A DNA stretch of 62,682 bases from SAR324 cluster bacterium (GCA_028282885.1 JANQGX010000031.1:1-62682); one strand, 5' to 3'. Positions 35,223-44,738 are shown, counted from the stretch's first letter. A program made the numbers and translations. Notes: generated from the sequence alone by a model not told the origin.

Positions 35223-35950
35223 TCAGAGTAATTATTGCAGACGATGAACAACACGCGCTGGAGCGACTGAAGGATCTCCTGTCATCCTATTCTCAATTCA
35301 GAATTGTAGCTGAAGCCGGGAACGGGACTGTCGCCTTGGAGAAAATGGTGGAGGTGGAGCCGGATGTGGCTTTTCTCGATATTAATATGCCCGGGGTTTC
35401 AGTCTTTAAATCCTTGGCTTCACTACAGAAGCCTCCACTGATCATCTTTCAAACCGCCCACTCCAAATATGCAGCGGACGCGTTTGACATAAATGCCGTG
35501 GACTACCTGACTAAACCGGTCAGCAGGGATCGCTTTGATCAGGCTATCACCAAAATCATGGAGAAGCTGTCCTTACAGGAGAAGCCTAAACAGGAGCCGG
35601 CAGTTGAGGAAGAGGGCGAAGTACTGGAAAAGATTTCGGTGAAGCTCCAGGGAACAATCAAGATTATCCCGATCTCCCGGATCCACAAGATCTGCTTTGA
35701 AGAAGGCCTTAGTTTTATTGTAACGGAGGAAGGTCGCTTTCTGGCCGATCACTCTCTAAATTATTATGAAGAGAAGCTGAGTCACCAAGGGTTTTTCAGA
35801 AGCAACCGCGCAAACCTGGTCAATCTGGATTTTATCACTACTATTCACAAGGGTTTCAAGGGGAATTACCTGATTGAGTTGAAAGATGGTTCAAGGATCG
35901 AACTGTCCCGACGAAAAGCCCCTGTGTTGAAAAAACGATTGGATTTTTGA
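35219..35950 (+). CDS. LytTR-family response regulator
   Basis: The protein has 243 residues. The receiver domain has Asp8-Asp9 and the phospho-acceptor Asp54 in VAFLDINMPG, then FQTAHSKYA and the conserved Lys in DYLTKPVSR. The C-terminal LytTR DNA-binding domain spans about 140-240, with FFRSNRANLVNLDFI and RIELSRRKAPVLKKRL. It is the cognate partner of the kinase before it. The bactofilin-like gene 175 bases downstream is a possible target. Confidence 0.9.
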   Translation: MIRVIIADDEQHALERLKDLLSSYSQFRIVAEAGNGTVALEKMVEVEPDVAFLDINMPGVSVFKSLASLQKPPLIIFQTAHSKYAADAFDINAVDYLTKPVSRDRFDQAITKIMEKLSLQEKPKQEPAVEEEGEVLEKISVKLQGTIKIIPISRIHKICFEEGLSFIVTEEGRFLADHSLNYYEEKLSHQGFFRSNRANLVNLDFITTIHKGFKGNYLIELKDGSRIELSRRKAPVLKKRLDF

Positions 35951-36125
35951 TAAACCGATGCCGCTCACAGGCAGAATTCGACCGTTTGTCAGAAAACCTT
36001 GCCATTCATCCGATAAGACTGGTCCGGGAAGGGATTCCTGCTGATAGAATCATAATCAGTTAAAGGCAACTCATTCGGATAGCGACATCCAATAAAAACA
36101 ATTCATTTATAAACAGGAGAATCAC

Positions 36126-37268
36126 ATGAAAATCAGACTAACAATGTTGTTTCTTATTATTATGAGCCTGGGATTTAATCTGCAGGCTGCTGAACTCCAG
36201 TTTGACAGGGAGAACCTGGATGAAAGCGGACAGTTCGACGAGGATTTTATTTTCCTCGGAAGTCAGCTTGCTTTCTCGGGTGGTGCCAGAGATCTCTTTT
36301 TCATAGGAGAGCGCCTCGATTTTACGGGAGATCTTTCCCTTGCGCTGTTTGCCTTTGGTGAAACCGTAGATGCCATGGGAGGGGTTGACAATGGATTAAA
36401 AATTGGTGCTCGCAATATTACGGTTAACGGTCCTGTAAAGGGTACCAGTTTTCTGGGCGGCCAGACGGTAAGACTGGAGCCCGGAAGCCAGGTTGTGGGT
36501 GACACCTTTATCGGTGCCAAAAATGCGCTCCTGGAAGGCAAAATCCGGGGGGATCTGTATGTCGGAGCAGGTACGGTTCATATCGACAATGAGATACGCG
36601 GTAATGTCAGGGCCTATGCCGGTGAAATCAGATTTGGAGAAGAGGGAAAAATTATAGGAAACCTGACCTACAAATCGGATCTGCCGTTGAGCGAGGAGGC
36701 TAAATCACGCGTGTCCGGAGAAGTTGTCTTTGAGGAAAAAGATGACCGCTTCTGGGAGGAACGCCATGATTTTGAAGGGCCCCATGACTCCATCTGGTTT
36801 TGGGTGTTTCTTAAAACGGCCCTGGCGGTTTTCGGCTTCATCCTGCTGTTTATTCCTGCCACCAAAGCGCTGGAGAAACGACTGGACCGCAGCGGAATTC
36901 TGTCTAATGCTCTCTGGGGATTGATTCCGATTTTCATGTATCCCACGATCATTCTGTTTTCGATTCTGCTGGTGATAACGCTTCCCCTGGCCATTTCCAT
37001 GATTCTGGCTTTCCTGCCGATACTTCTGGTGACCAAAACCCTGGGGATTGTCCTGATTGGAGGATATCTGGCGGAGCTGCTTAATATTAACATCACCAAT
37101 CGCTTTTTCTACTTCCTGATCGGTGTCATTCCGTACTCGCTGTTGAGTCTGATTCCGTATTTCGGAATTCTGCTGATGGTATTCTTATCCAGCATTGGTT
37201 GTGGTCTGTTACTCTCCCTGTTGCTCAACAGGCAGACGAAAAAGGTCTCCGGAATCCGTGGTTACTAG
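36126..37268 (+). CDS. Membrane protein with periplasmic bactofilin-like beta-helix domain
   Basis: The protein has 380 residues. A signal peptide (about 1-21, ending LQAAE) is followed by a repeat-rich stretch to about residue 190. Its short turns resemble polymer-forming cytoskeletal (bactofilin) folds (NITVNGPVKGTSFLGG, KIRGDLYVGAGTVHI, EIRGNVRAYAGEI). Four to five membrane helices follow from residue 220. The usual bactofilins are cytoplasmic; here the domain is exported and joined to a membrane anchor. Function is unknown. The LytTR two-component pair upstream may control it. Confidence 0.7.
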   Translation: MKIRLTMLFLIIMSLGFNLQAAELQFDRENLDESGQFDEDFIFLGSQLAFSGGARDLFFIGERLDFTGDLSLALFAFGETVDAMGGVDNGLKIGARNITVNGPVKGTSFLGGQTVRLEPGSQVVGDTFIGAKNALLEGKIRGDLYVGAGTVHIDNEIRGNVRAYAGEIRFGEEGKIIGNLTYKSDLPLSEEAKSRVSGEVVFEEKDDRFWEERHDFEGPHDSIWFWVFLKTALAVFGFILLFIPATKALEKRLDRSGILSNALWGLIPIFMYPTIILFSILLVITLPLAISMILAFLPILLVTKTLGIVLIGGYLAELLNINITNRFFYFLIGVIPYSLLSLIPYFGILLMVFLSSIGCGLLLSLLLNRQTKKVSGIRGY

Positions 37269-37368
37269 AAGTCTGTTTCGAATAGCCTGAGCGTGTTTCG
37301 TCGAGGGGGTCTGAACCGAAATCCCCTCGACTTCATCAAAGCTTACCCAGTGGTATAAAGATTTGTTC

Positions 37369-38145
37369 TTACTGACAATCCCGGGCCAGTCTGAAACCGA
37401 GATCGACGAGACGAAATCCGGGGTCCCTCCAATTTCGAATGTAACACCTGAGATATCTTTTCTTGTTGTACCAGGCCCCCCGACGAACGAAATAGCGTGC
37501 TGTTTTGGCGTCGGCACCGCGGGGATTGTTGACAGGGCTGTCAGTGTAATACTCCCTGTCAAACCAGTCCGAAGTCCATTCAGAGACATTGCCGGACATG
37601 TCATAAAGCCCCAGTGGGTTAGGCGGATAGCTTCCAACCGGGGCGCTGTTCACATATCCGTCCTCCTCTCCTTCCATATTGGCAGTATCACCGGCGATTT
37701 TGTCGTTATGGGTCCCAAAACGGAGCTTCTGTCCCCCGGCGCGACAGGCATATTCCCATTCCGCCTCCGTAGGCAGACGAAATCCTCCACCACTTTGAGC
37801 ATTCAATTGTTTGATATATTTATCCACTCCCCATTTTGTAACGGCGTCAACAGGATAATTATCTCCCGTTGGGTGTTTGGAAGGATTGGATCCGGTGATG
37901 GCCTGCCATTGCTCCTGTGTGGTTTCGGTTTTCGACAGGTAAAAATCATCCAGACAAACCCGGTGGAGCGGTTTTTCATCAGGATCGCCGTCGCCAAAAA
38001 GGTCTCCCATCTCAAAACATCCACCCTTGATGAGAATGAACTCAATGCCTGTTGCAGGATCCTTGAAAGCAATCGCGGCTCCCTTCCGGGAACATTCATT
38101 GAATCTCTGTTCGGCTGCCAGCGGCTGAAAGATAACAATAATCAA
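37369..38145 (-). CDS. Formylglycine-generating-enzyme (SUMF1) family protein, N terminus unclear
   Basis: The frame from TTG 38145 gives 258 residues. It has the FGE-sulfatase fold motifs FILIKGGCFEMGD, RLPTEAEWEYACRAGG, GLYDMSGNVSEWTSDW and DLGFRLARDC. Only one Cys (RYLRCYIRNW) occupies the active-site region, where true FGE has a Cys pair, so sulfatase activation is doubtful. The N-terminal hydrophobic run (LLIIVIFQPLAAEQ) looks like the second half of a signal peptide. The frame stays open upstream to about 38200, but I find no good start codon there, so the beginning may be damaged. The role is unknown. Confidence 0.7.
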   Translation of the reverse strand: MIIVIFQPLAAEQRFNECSRKGAAIAFKDPATGIEFILIKGGCFEMGDLFGDGDPDEKPLHRVCLDDFYLSKTETTQEQWQAITGSNPSKHPTGDNYPVDAVTKWGVDKYIKQLNAQSGGGFRLPTEAEWEYACRAGGQKLRFGTHNDKIAGDTANMEGEEDGYVNSAPVGSYPPNPLGLYDMSGNVSEWTSDWFDREYYTDSPVNNPRGADAKTARYFVRRGAWYNKKRYLRCYIRNWRDPGFRLVDLGFRLARDCQ

Positions 38146-38427
38146 AAGGTTACATTGACGGCATCCGGTGTTCGAAAAATCATTATTAAGCTTGAGAACG
38201 ATGCGGTTGTTTATAGGGACAAGAACGTTTATACGTTGGCTGATCCTCTTTTAAAGGCTCATATCAGACAGTTTCGCGTTCAAAAAATTGCTATTGGGGT
38301 ATAGCAATATATCGAACTGACTGGATGTAGATCATACCCGGTAATTGCTGTGATACCGGTGTTGATTTATCCGGTTTTTGCGGCACCCATGTTGATCGTG
38401 AAAGCGCTGGCTCCCATACCATTGCCC

Positions 38428-38467
38428 CTTAATTCCGTCATGGTGTTTATGCCATGACGGAATTAAG
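38428..38467. repeat. Perfect 16-bp inverted repeat with 8-base loop
   Basis: The arms CTTAATTCCGTCATGG (38428-38443) and CCATGACGGAATTAAG (38452-38467) match with no error. An A-run, not a T-run, follows on the plus strand, so it is not a standard terminator in either direction. It marks the left border of the TRAP catabolic locus. Confidence 0.75.
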
Positions 38468-38607
38468 AAAAAGAGCGATAAAATCGATTGTTTACCGAAA
38501 CAACGATGCAAAAAGCACCAGTTTTGTCATAGAATTCTGCAACGCAACTGTGGGCGCAGTCTATTAAATTGTTCTGAATGGATATTTGCAGAAATTCAGA
38601 AAATGGC

Positions 38608-38636
38608 TTGACGAATGAAAAAATAAAAAGTATACG
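38608..38636 (+). promoter_or_regulatory. Likely dctP promoter
   Basis: TTGACG (38608-38613), a 17-base spacer and TATACG (38631-38636) form a fair sigma70 promoter about 50 bases before dctP. The GTATAC core at the -10 is palindromic, so the FCD-type GntR regulator at 44911 could bind there; this is speculation. Confidence 0.5.
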
Positions 38637-38687
38637 ATATTTCAGATACTATTTAATAACCAAACAGGATAATTCGAGGAGGATAAA

Positions 38688-39776
38688 ATGAGATGCAAAA
38701 TGAGAGAGATATTTGTTGGTCTGTTTTTGACACTTATAATCGTTTCTGTTCCTATCTCAATTGCTCTTGCGAAGGACAAACAAATCATCAGACTGAGGAT
38801 TGGTGCTGGACACACTCCGGAAAGCGGGCAGTGGGTCAAATCCGTGAACGACTATTTCATGCCTGAAGTGAATAAACGGCTTATCGACACAAAATATCAG
38901 ATAAAGTGGATAACCGGCTGGGGCGGTTCCATCGCAAAGTTGGGGGAAGTTCTTGAAGCGATTGAAGTCAACCTTCTTGACGTTGGATATATTGTGTACG
39001 TATTTGAGCCCTCGAAACTGATGTTACAGGGGATGACTTACCGGATGCCGTTCCAGTCGGGAGATCCCCTTTTGGTCAGTAAGGCATCGTCGTATATGTA
39101 TAAGAAATATCCACACTTCAAACGAGACTTTCACAAGTACAATCAAATTGCTTTGGCGGTTTCAGTATCGGATCCATATAATATGTTTGCCAAGGCTCAA
39201 ACAAGATCGCATATGGATTTATCCGGAGTTAAAGTCGGCGCGGCTGGTGCCAATCTAAGCTGGCTGAAAAACACGGGTGCAATTGCGGTGCAAACAAATC
39301 TGAATGAGTGTTACACATCTTTACAGACCGGAGTGTACGACGCAACAATCCAGCCGACCGGAGCCTCATACAAACTCAAAATTTCCGAAGCTGCGCCATA
39401 TATGGTTGAGGCTCATTTCGGCGTGCAGTCGTTTGGTGCTTTATCGGTGAATAAAAGAAAATTCGAATCGCTTCCCGCTGAAGTCCAAAAAGTTATGCAA
39501 GCTGTTGCCGAAGACTTCCAGGATGAGGCTGCAAATTATATTCTTAACCGATATGAGAGCGATAAGCGAGGCATGATCGCTGCAGGAACAAGAATTTTTA
39601 CTTTGCCCGCAGAAGCTCGTAAAGCTTGGGCCGCTTCGCTGCCGAACGTTGTCGGTGATCTTGCCAGCGAGTTGGAATCAAGGGGTTACCCCGGGAAGAA
39701 GATTGTCGCCGACTATTATAATTTCCTGCAAGAAAACGGTTATGAAATGATTCGTGACTGGGATCTTAACGAATAG
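38688..39776 (+). CDS. dctP: TRAP transporter solute-binding protein DctP
   Basis: The protein has 362 residues with a signal peptide (about 1-28, ending ALAK). It has the DctP-family fold, with residues such as GGSIAKLGEVLEAIEVNLLD and a central SGVKVGAAGANLSWLKNTGA segment. The conserved Arg that binds the substrate carboxylate in most members is probably in the YRMPF-to-FAKAQTRS region, but I cannot fix it. It captures a small organic acid, identity unknown, in the periplasm. GAGGAGG precedes the ATG. Confidence 0.88.
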   Translation: MRCKMREIFVGLFLTLIIVSVPISIALAKDKQIIRLRIGAGHTPESGQWVKSVNDYFMPEVNKRLIDTKYQIKWITGWGGSIAKLGEVLEAIEVNLLDVGYIVYVFEPSKLMLQGMTYRMPFQSGDPLLVSKASSYMYKKYPHFKRDFHKYNQIALAVSVSDPYNMFAKAQTRSHMDLSGVKVGAAGANLSWLKNTGAIAVQTNLNECYTSLQTGVYDATIQPTGASYKLKISEAAPYMVEAHFGVQSFGALSVNKRKFESLPAEVQKVMQAVAEDFQDEAANYILNRYESDKRGMIAAGTRIFTLPAEARKAWAASLPNVVGDLASELESRGYPGKKIVADYYNFLQENGYEMIRDWDLNE

Positions 39777-39785
39777 GATATTGAG

Positions 39786-40310
39786 ATGCGTTTTTATCAG
39801 AAGCTAGCCGCGATTCATCAGGTCATACTTTCTGTTGCCAACACAATTGGGTCGGCATGGATTTTTGTGCTGATGGGGATCATTGTCTGGGATGTTGCCG
39901 GAAGAGTGTTTTTCAACCAGCCTTTGCAGGGTACACCGGAACTCGTGAGTAATTCGATTATTACGATTACTTTTCTGCAGATTCCCTTTGTCATGTATAA
40001 AAAACAGCATGTTCGCTCAACAGTGTTGTATAGCAGGTTTCCGGAAAGTGTCCAGCAAATGATTGATATTGTGATATCAATTGTTGGTATTGTCTTATTC
40101 TACTGGCTGATCACATCTGGTTGGAAACATTTTATCGTTGCTCTTGAAATCGGCGAATTTGAGGGTGAAGGTGCTTTGCGGGTACCAACGGCACCTGCCA
40201 GATTTGCTCTTATCTTGGGCTCGGCACTTATGATCCTAGAACTGGGTTTCACTATCCTACGTATAGTTATGCCATATTTTACTGAAAAAGAAAGAGGAGC
40301 CAAGTCATGA
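39786..40310 (+). CDS. dctQ: TRAP transporter small permease DctQ
   Basis: The protein has 174 residues and four membrane helices, with the family segment WDVAGRVFFNQPLQGTPELV near residues 36-55. It lies nine bases after dctP and overlaps dctM by four bases. Confidence 0.9.
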   Translation: MRFYQKLAAIHQVILSVANTIGSAWIFVLMGIIVWDVAGRVFFNQPLQGTPELVSNSIITITFLQIPFVMYKKQHVRSTVLYSRFPESVQQMIDIVISIVGIVLFYWLITSGWKHFIVALEIGEFEGEGALRVPTAPARFALILGSALMILELGFTILRIVMPYFTEKERGAKS

Positions 40311-41626
40311 GTGCAGTTGCGATTTCATTAATTACGCTTACTTTGCTGATTACGATAGTTCTAATCGGTTTTCATCTTGGCTTCGCGTTAATGTCAGTGA
40401 GTATACTGGGAATTTACCTGTCCGTGGGCAGCTTCGACACGGCGATCAGTGTACTTGATGCAACCGCTTATAGTGCAATCAGAGAATATATTTTCGGCGT
40501 TATCCCTCTGTTTGTGCTAATGGGATTATTAGCAAACCTATCGGGTGCTTCAAGAGAGTTATATAATGCGGCCAATGAAGCCATGAAGCATGTCAAAGGG
40601 GGTGTTGGTATTGCGACGATTATTGCGAATGCAATTTTTGCTGCGATTACCGGGGTCAGCATCGCTTCAGCGGCTGTTTTTACTAAAATCGCCGTACCTC
40701 AAATGAACCGTTTGGGGTACCACAAAAGGATTTCGGTCGGCATCGTTGCAGGTAGTTCGATTCTCGGAATGTTGATTCCCCCTAGTATCTTGATGATTGT
40801 TTACGGTGCACTCGCTGAACAATCGGTTGGGGAGTTGTTTATTGCAGCAGTTTTTCCAGGTCTTTTGATGACATTGGCTTTTATCATCACGCTTTACCTG
40901 TATTTAGCAATTAAAGCAGAACATATATCAGAAAATCCAGACGATTTGGCAGTATCGCGTGATATAGACTGGTCTATAGTCATCAAACCGGTTGCAATCA
41001 TTGTCTTGATCTTTATCTCTCTGGGAGGTATCTGGCTGGGCTGGTTTACGCCAACCGAAGCGGGTGGGGTAGGTTCGTTCGGTGCTTTGCTGATCGTCAT
41101 TGCCAAAGGACAATTCACCTGGGAGAAGCTATGGCAGACTCTTTTGTCCACTGGCGCAACTACGGGCAGCATATTGTTTCTGCTTATTTCTGCTCAAATG
41201 TATTCCAAGTCGCTTGCTATCAGCGGGGTTGTGAATTCAATTCAAGATTTTATCGGACTGCTTGATATACCCAACTATGCCGTGATAGCAATCTTCATGG
41301 TTATCCTTATGCTGTTGGGCTGTATTTTGGATTCGACATCAATCCTCTTGCTTACGATGCCTGTTATGGTTCCGATCGTGGCATCCTTTGGAATGGATTT
41401 GATTTGGTTCGGCATCGTTTCCATCGTCGCCATCGAAACCGGACTTTTGACACCACCCTTCGGGCTCTCCGTATATACCGTTAAAACAGCACTTAATGAT
41501 GTGGAAGGGGCAGGTAATCTGACAGTTGAGGACATATTTGCGGGTTCTTCTCCGTTCCTTGTGGCCATGATCCTAATGCTGGTTATTCTGGTACTTTTTC
41601 CACAAATTACACTTGTCCTGTTATAG
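40307..41626 (+). CDS. dctM: TRAP transporter large permease DctM
   Basis: The protein has 439 residues and about twelve hydrophobic segments. Family motifs include IPLFVLMGLLANLSG, GSSILGMLIPPSILMI and FTPTEAGGVGSFGALL. It forms the sodium-driven channel with DctQ in the inner membrane. Confidence 0.92.
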   Translation: MSAVAISLITLTLLITIVLIGFHLGFALMSVSILGIYLSVGSFDTAISVLDATAYSAIREYIFGVIPLFVLMGLLANLSGASRELYNAANEAMKHVKGGVGIATIIANAIFAAITGVSIASAAVFTKIAVPQMNRLGYHKRISVGIVAGSSILGMLIPPSILMIVYGALAEQSVGELFIAAVFPGLLMTLAFIITLYLYLAIKAEHISENPDDLAVSRDIDWSIVIKPVAIIVLIFISLGGIWLGWFTPTEAGGVGSFGALLIVIAKGQFTWEKLWQTLLSTGATTGSILFLLISAQMYSKSLAISGVVNSIQDFIGLLDIPNYAVIAIFMVILMLLGCILDSTSILLLTMPVMVPIVASFGMDLIWFGIVSIVAIETGLLTPPFGLSVYTVKTALNDVEGAGNLTVEDIFAGSSPFLVAMILMLVILVLFPQITLVLL

Positions 41627-42087
41627 AAGACTTGTGTTTGTCGATGGGGATGAAAGCCGTAAATACGTTTGGTCTAATGATTTTTAAACGGTCGGATTCG
41701 ATTAGCCCGGCAATGTGACCCATTTTCTTTGTAGTGATCAATGGAAGATGAATTCTGACTGCCAAGGCCAGGCAGATTCCCGATGTGTTGCTGAGAGAAG
41801 CTGATTTGAAGAGCAGTGGCATAACGTTGGAAATGAGAAAATGTCATTTCCGGATGAAGCGTATTTGGATTAAGAAGGTAAAGAGTAAGCGGATCATATG
41901 GCTTGATTTTCTGTATCTATGAAGAAAAATCTCTTCATGTTGCAATATCGCGTCGGGAACTCCGGTTGAAAAATGTTTTTGTTTAAAACTATCTGGTCCT
42001 TGATGGCAAGGCAGGTAATTGAAAAATCTAAAGAATCCTATTCACGACGGTGAATAGGGCTTTACAACAAATTGGTAAGAATAAACA
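41627..42087. other. Intergenic region between dctM and the MBL-fold gene
   Basis: No gene is visible in 461 bases. A perfect 9-bp hairpin, CCTATTCAC and GTGAATAGG (42037-42058) with a four-base loop, is followed by GCTTT, so a weak terminator or processing site ends 29 bases before the next start codon. I did not find a strong promoter after it. Confidence 0.45.
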
Positions 42088-42888
42088 ATGTCAAATTTGA
42101 AGATTAGACCGATTAATACAGGTTTTGTCACAACAGTTCCTAAAGAGTATCTGTATCACCATTCAGTCGTAGATTACATCCCGAATATTCCGGACGAACG
42201 AATCGAAATGCCGGTTTTCACTTTTCTGGTAGAAGGTGGAGACAAATTGTTGCTGATCGATACGGGAATGGCGCCAACGGATCGGGCCAGCACATACCAT
42301 CATCCTTCTTCTCGGCAGCCTGAGGGAATGGCGATTCACGAACAACTTGAGTGTATTGGTTATCACCCTCAAGATATCGATATTATCGTTTTTACACACC
42401 TGCATTGGGATCATGTGTTCCAGATTGAGCGATTTGTCAATGCAGATTTATACGTTCATAAACGCGAGTTTAAGTTTGCTTTTGACCCGATTCCTCTCTA
42501 TTTTAAGTCCTACGAACATCCTGCGCTTGGTATAACGAGGCCTTTTGAGGGAATGAAATTCATTCAGATTAGTGGTGAAACCGAGATCATGCCGGGTGTG
42601 CGAGCCTATGAAAGCTTTGGTCATTCTCCGGGCCACATGTCTGTTGAAGTCGAGACAGGCGAGGGAAGCTATATTTGTGTTGGTGATTCCATATTCCAAC
42701 TCCACAATATTAATCCTGTTCCGGAAATGCACTATGAGATTACACCGCCAGGTCGTTTTTATAATATCATTGAAACCTGGGACAGTATTGTAAGTCAAAA
42801 GGCACGTGTCAAAGACAGTAGCTACATTCTATGCACTCACGAGCCCTCTTTAATAGACAGGATCGAAAAAACACCGCTTATTGGTTAG
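42088..42888 (+). CDS. MBL-fold metallohydrolase, lactonase-like
   Basis: The protein has 266 residues. The metal motif HLHWDH lies in FTHLHWDHVFQ near residue 112, and further ligands are in FGHSPGHMSVEV, VGDSIFQ and CTHEPS. It resembles the AHL-lactonase branch of the metallo-beta-lactamase fold. In this catabolic locus it may open a lactone derived from the transported acid; quorum quenching is a less likely alternative. It is the first gene of a tight group with the Tm-1-like and aldolase genes. Confidence 0.85.
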   Translation: MSNLKIRPINTGFVTTVPKEYLYHHSVVDYIPNIPDERIEMPVFTFLVEGGDKLLLIDTGMAPTDRASTYHHPSSRQPEGMAIHEQLECIGYHPQDIDIIVFTHLHWDHVFQIERFVNADLYVHKREFKFAFDPIPLYFKSYEHPALGITRPFEGMKFIQISGETEIMPGVRAYESFGHSPGHMSVEVETGEGSYICVGDSIFQLHNINPVPEMHYEITPPGRFYNIIETWDSIVSQKARVKDSSYILCTHEPSLIDRIEKTPLIG

Positions 42889-42913
42889 ACAAATCGTTTG
42901 GAATAATAGTTTG

Positions 42914-44140
42914 ATGAAAACAATTGCCATTTTGGGATGCTTTGATACCAAAGAATCAGAATTACGCTATGTCGCAAAGGAAATTGAAGAACAAGGGCTG
43001 AAAACATTGATGATCGATGTTAGTACCAGCGCCGGCTTCTACGTCGATGCTGACTATATCAATTCGGATGTAAGTCAGGAAGTGGGAGTAAGTTGGTCGG
43101 AGGTTGAAGGCTCTGAGCAACAGACACTTCTGGACATCATGGCGAGAGGTTCCAAGTCTCTAATAGCCGGACTTTATAGTCGTGGAGAGATAAACGGCAT
43201 TTTTTCATGCGGCGGTTTGCAGAATACGACGATAGCCTCCTCAGCCATGAAAGGGTTGCCGATCGGATTTCCAAAGCTCATTGTGTCCACAGTGGCAAGC
43301 GGTCAGCGCACATTCGATTCTATTGTCGGTACAAAAGATATTGTTACCATGCCGTCTATTTCGGATTTCACAGGGTTGACTTCCATCAGCAGGACGGTTC
43401 TAGACAATGCCGTAGCTGCGCTTGTCGGTATGGTCAAACATGCCGGGCGTGAAATACCCAAAAAGAATTCTGTTCTGATTGGAGCAACATTGATGGGTGC
43501 GACCAATGACGGTGTCGAAAATGCTATTCGGAAAGTAATTGATGAAAACTATGAAGTTGTTAGCTTTCATTCAACCGGGACCGGTGGTCGCGTATTGGAA
43601 GAACTAATAACAGCTGGGATTGTCACCGCAACAATGGATCTTACGCTACACGAGATAGTCTACGAACATTTTGGGTATGGCTTTGGATATGGGGCTCAAA
43701 ACCGTCTGACAGCAGGGGTTGATAATAAGATTCCGATGCTTGTGTGTCCAGCCGGTATCGATTTTATGTGCCAGTGGAAGGAAAATTTGTTCGATGATGT
43801 CGATAAACGCAAGGTTCATTGGCATAATAAGAATCTGGCACATGTTAAGCTGCTGGAACATGAAGTCTCGGAAATTGCGCGCATCATCGTAAACCGATTG
43901 AATCGGGCAGACGGAAACGTCAAGGTACTATTGCCGACAAAAGGTTTTCGCAGTTTCTCGCGGAAAGGTGAAACGCTCTACGATCCAAAATCGGACCAAC
44001 TCATCATCGATATTTTTTGCGATGGGCTGAATAGTGCCATTCCTGTCAAGGTCGTCGAACACAATTTTATGGATCGCGCATTTTCCGAAATTGCAGCGCA
44101 TGAAATGATATCATTAATCAAGGAAATGTCGAATGATTAA
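42914..44140 (+). CDS. Tm-1-like ATP-binding protein (UPF0261)
   Basis: The start is ATG 42914 (MKTIAILGCFDTKESELRYV), giving 408 residues, the usual length for this family. The N-terminal half has the nucleotide-binding region with SRGEINGIFSCGGLQNTTIA and LPIGFPKLIVSTVASGQ. The C-terminal half has the family segment SFHSTGTGGRVLEELI. Plant Tm-1 carries this domain, and the bacterial proteins have no firm biochemical role. The gene begins 25 bases after the MBL gene and overlaps the aldolase gene by eight bases. Confidence 0.87.
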   Translation: MKTIAILGCFDTKESELRYVAKEIEEQGLKTLMIDVSTSAGFYVDADYINSDVSQEVGVSWSEVEGSEQQTLLDIMARGSKSLIAGLYSRGEINGIFSCGGLQNTTIASSAMKGLPIGFPKLIVSTVASGQRTFDSIVGTKDIVTMPSISDFTGLTSISRTVLDNAVAALVGMVKHAGREIPKKNSVLIGATLMGATNDGVENAIRKVIDENYEVVSFHSTGTGGRVLEELITAGIVTATMDLTLHEIVYEHFGYGFGYGAQNRLTAGVDNKIPMLVCPAGIDFMCQWKENLFDDVDKRKVHWHNKNLAHVKLLEHEVSEIARIIVNRLNRADGNVKVLLPTKGFRSFSRKGETLYDPKSDQLIIDIFCDGLNSAIPVKVVEHNFMDRAFSEIAAHEMISLIKEMSND

Positions 44141-44738
44141 ACAACTTCAACTGGATTTACAGAGATGCGCGCGGATGCTATATCAGCAGCATATGCAGTT
44201 AAGCGATGGCGGTAATATCAGTTTGCGCCTTGAAGGACGGCACATGCTGATTAAAGCAAGTAAATCGTCGTTCTCAACCGCAACCTATAAAGATTTCGTC
44301 ATTGCCGATTTTAACGGCAATTTAATTGAAGGCGAACGGACCCCTTCGAAAGAAGGCCCCTTACATGGTGCCATCTATCGCAGATTCACTGATGCCGGTG
44401 CCGTCGTTCATTGCCACAGCCCATTTGCGACCGCTTGCTCATTGGCTTTGGAGCAACTACCTTTTTCCACGTATCATTCTGAAGTAAAGTTGAAGTTACC
44501 GGTAAAGGTATATGATACAGGAAGTTATGCTGTCTTGCCAAAAGATGCTGAACTAATTGTAAACCACTATGAGCCGAACAGCTCCTCAGTCGCTTTTCTC
44601 CTTAAATCGCATGGTATGGTTGCGGTGGGTACCGATTTGGCACAAGCGCAGAACATTGCAGAATTAATTGAAGAAACAGCAAAAATATTTATTCTAGGTG
44701 GCCTTTGTAACTCAATGAACGGCATTCGAGCTGAGTAG
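44133..44738 (+). CDS. Class II aldolase/adducin-family protein
   Basis: The protein has 201 residues. Zinc-site and catalytic segments are present: SDGGNISLRL, SKEGPLHGAIYRRF with the acid/base Glu, VHCHSPFATA with two His ligands, and LLKSHGMVAVG with the third His. It resembles fuculose-phosphate aldolase and 3-oxo-tetronate-4-phosphate decarboxylase. It probably splits or decarboxylates the product made by the genes before it. No sugar-acid kinase is encoded in this locus, so the substrate may be unphosphorylated. Confidence 0.87.
   Translation: MIKQLQLDLQRCARMLYQQHMQLSDGGNISLRLEGRHMLIKASKSSFSTATYKDFVIADFNGNLIEGERTPSKEGPLHGAIYRRFTDAGAVVHCHSPFATACSLALEQLPFSTYHSEVKLKLPVKVYDTGSYAVLPKDAELIVNHYEPNSSSVAFLLKSHGMVAVGTDLAQAQNIAELIEETAKIFILGGLCNSMNGIRAE

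Larger units (their letters stand above)
38146..38687. other. Intergenic region before the TRAP operon
   Basis: This 542-base gap holds a perfect long palindrome at 38428-38467 and the TRAP operon promoter at 38608-38636. I see no gene in it. Confidence 0.5.

Noticed and set aside
37363..38304. A 313-codon plus-strand frame
   Set aside because: It is the complement of the FGE-like gene, whose motifs are clear. The plus-strand product has no recognisable pattern.
38428..38467. Rho-independent terminator
   Set aside because: The palindrome is strong but no T-tract follows it on either strand in the required place.
42088..42888. Quorum-quenching AHL lactonase
   Set aside because: The MBL fold resembles lactonases, but the gene lies in a transporter-aldolase catabolic set. 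I kept only the general hydrolase call.
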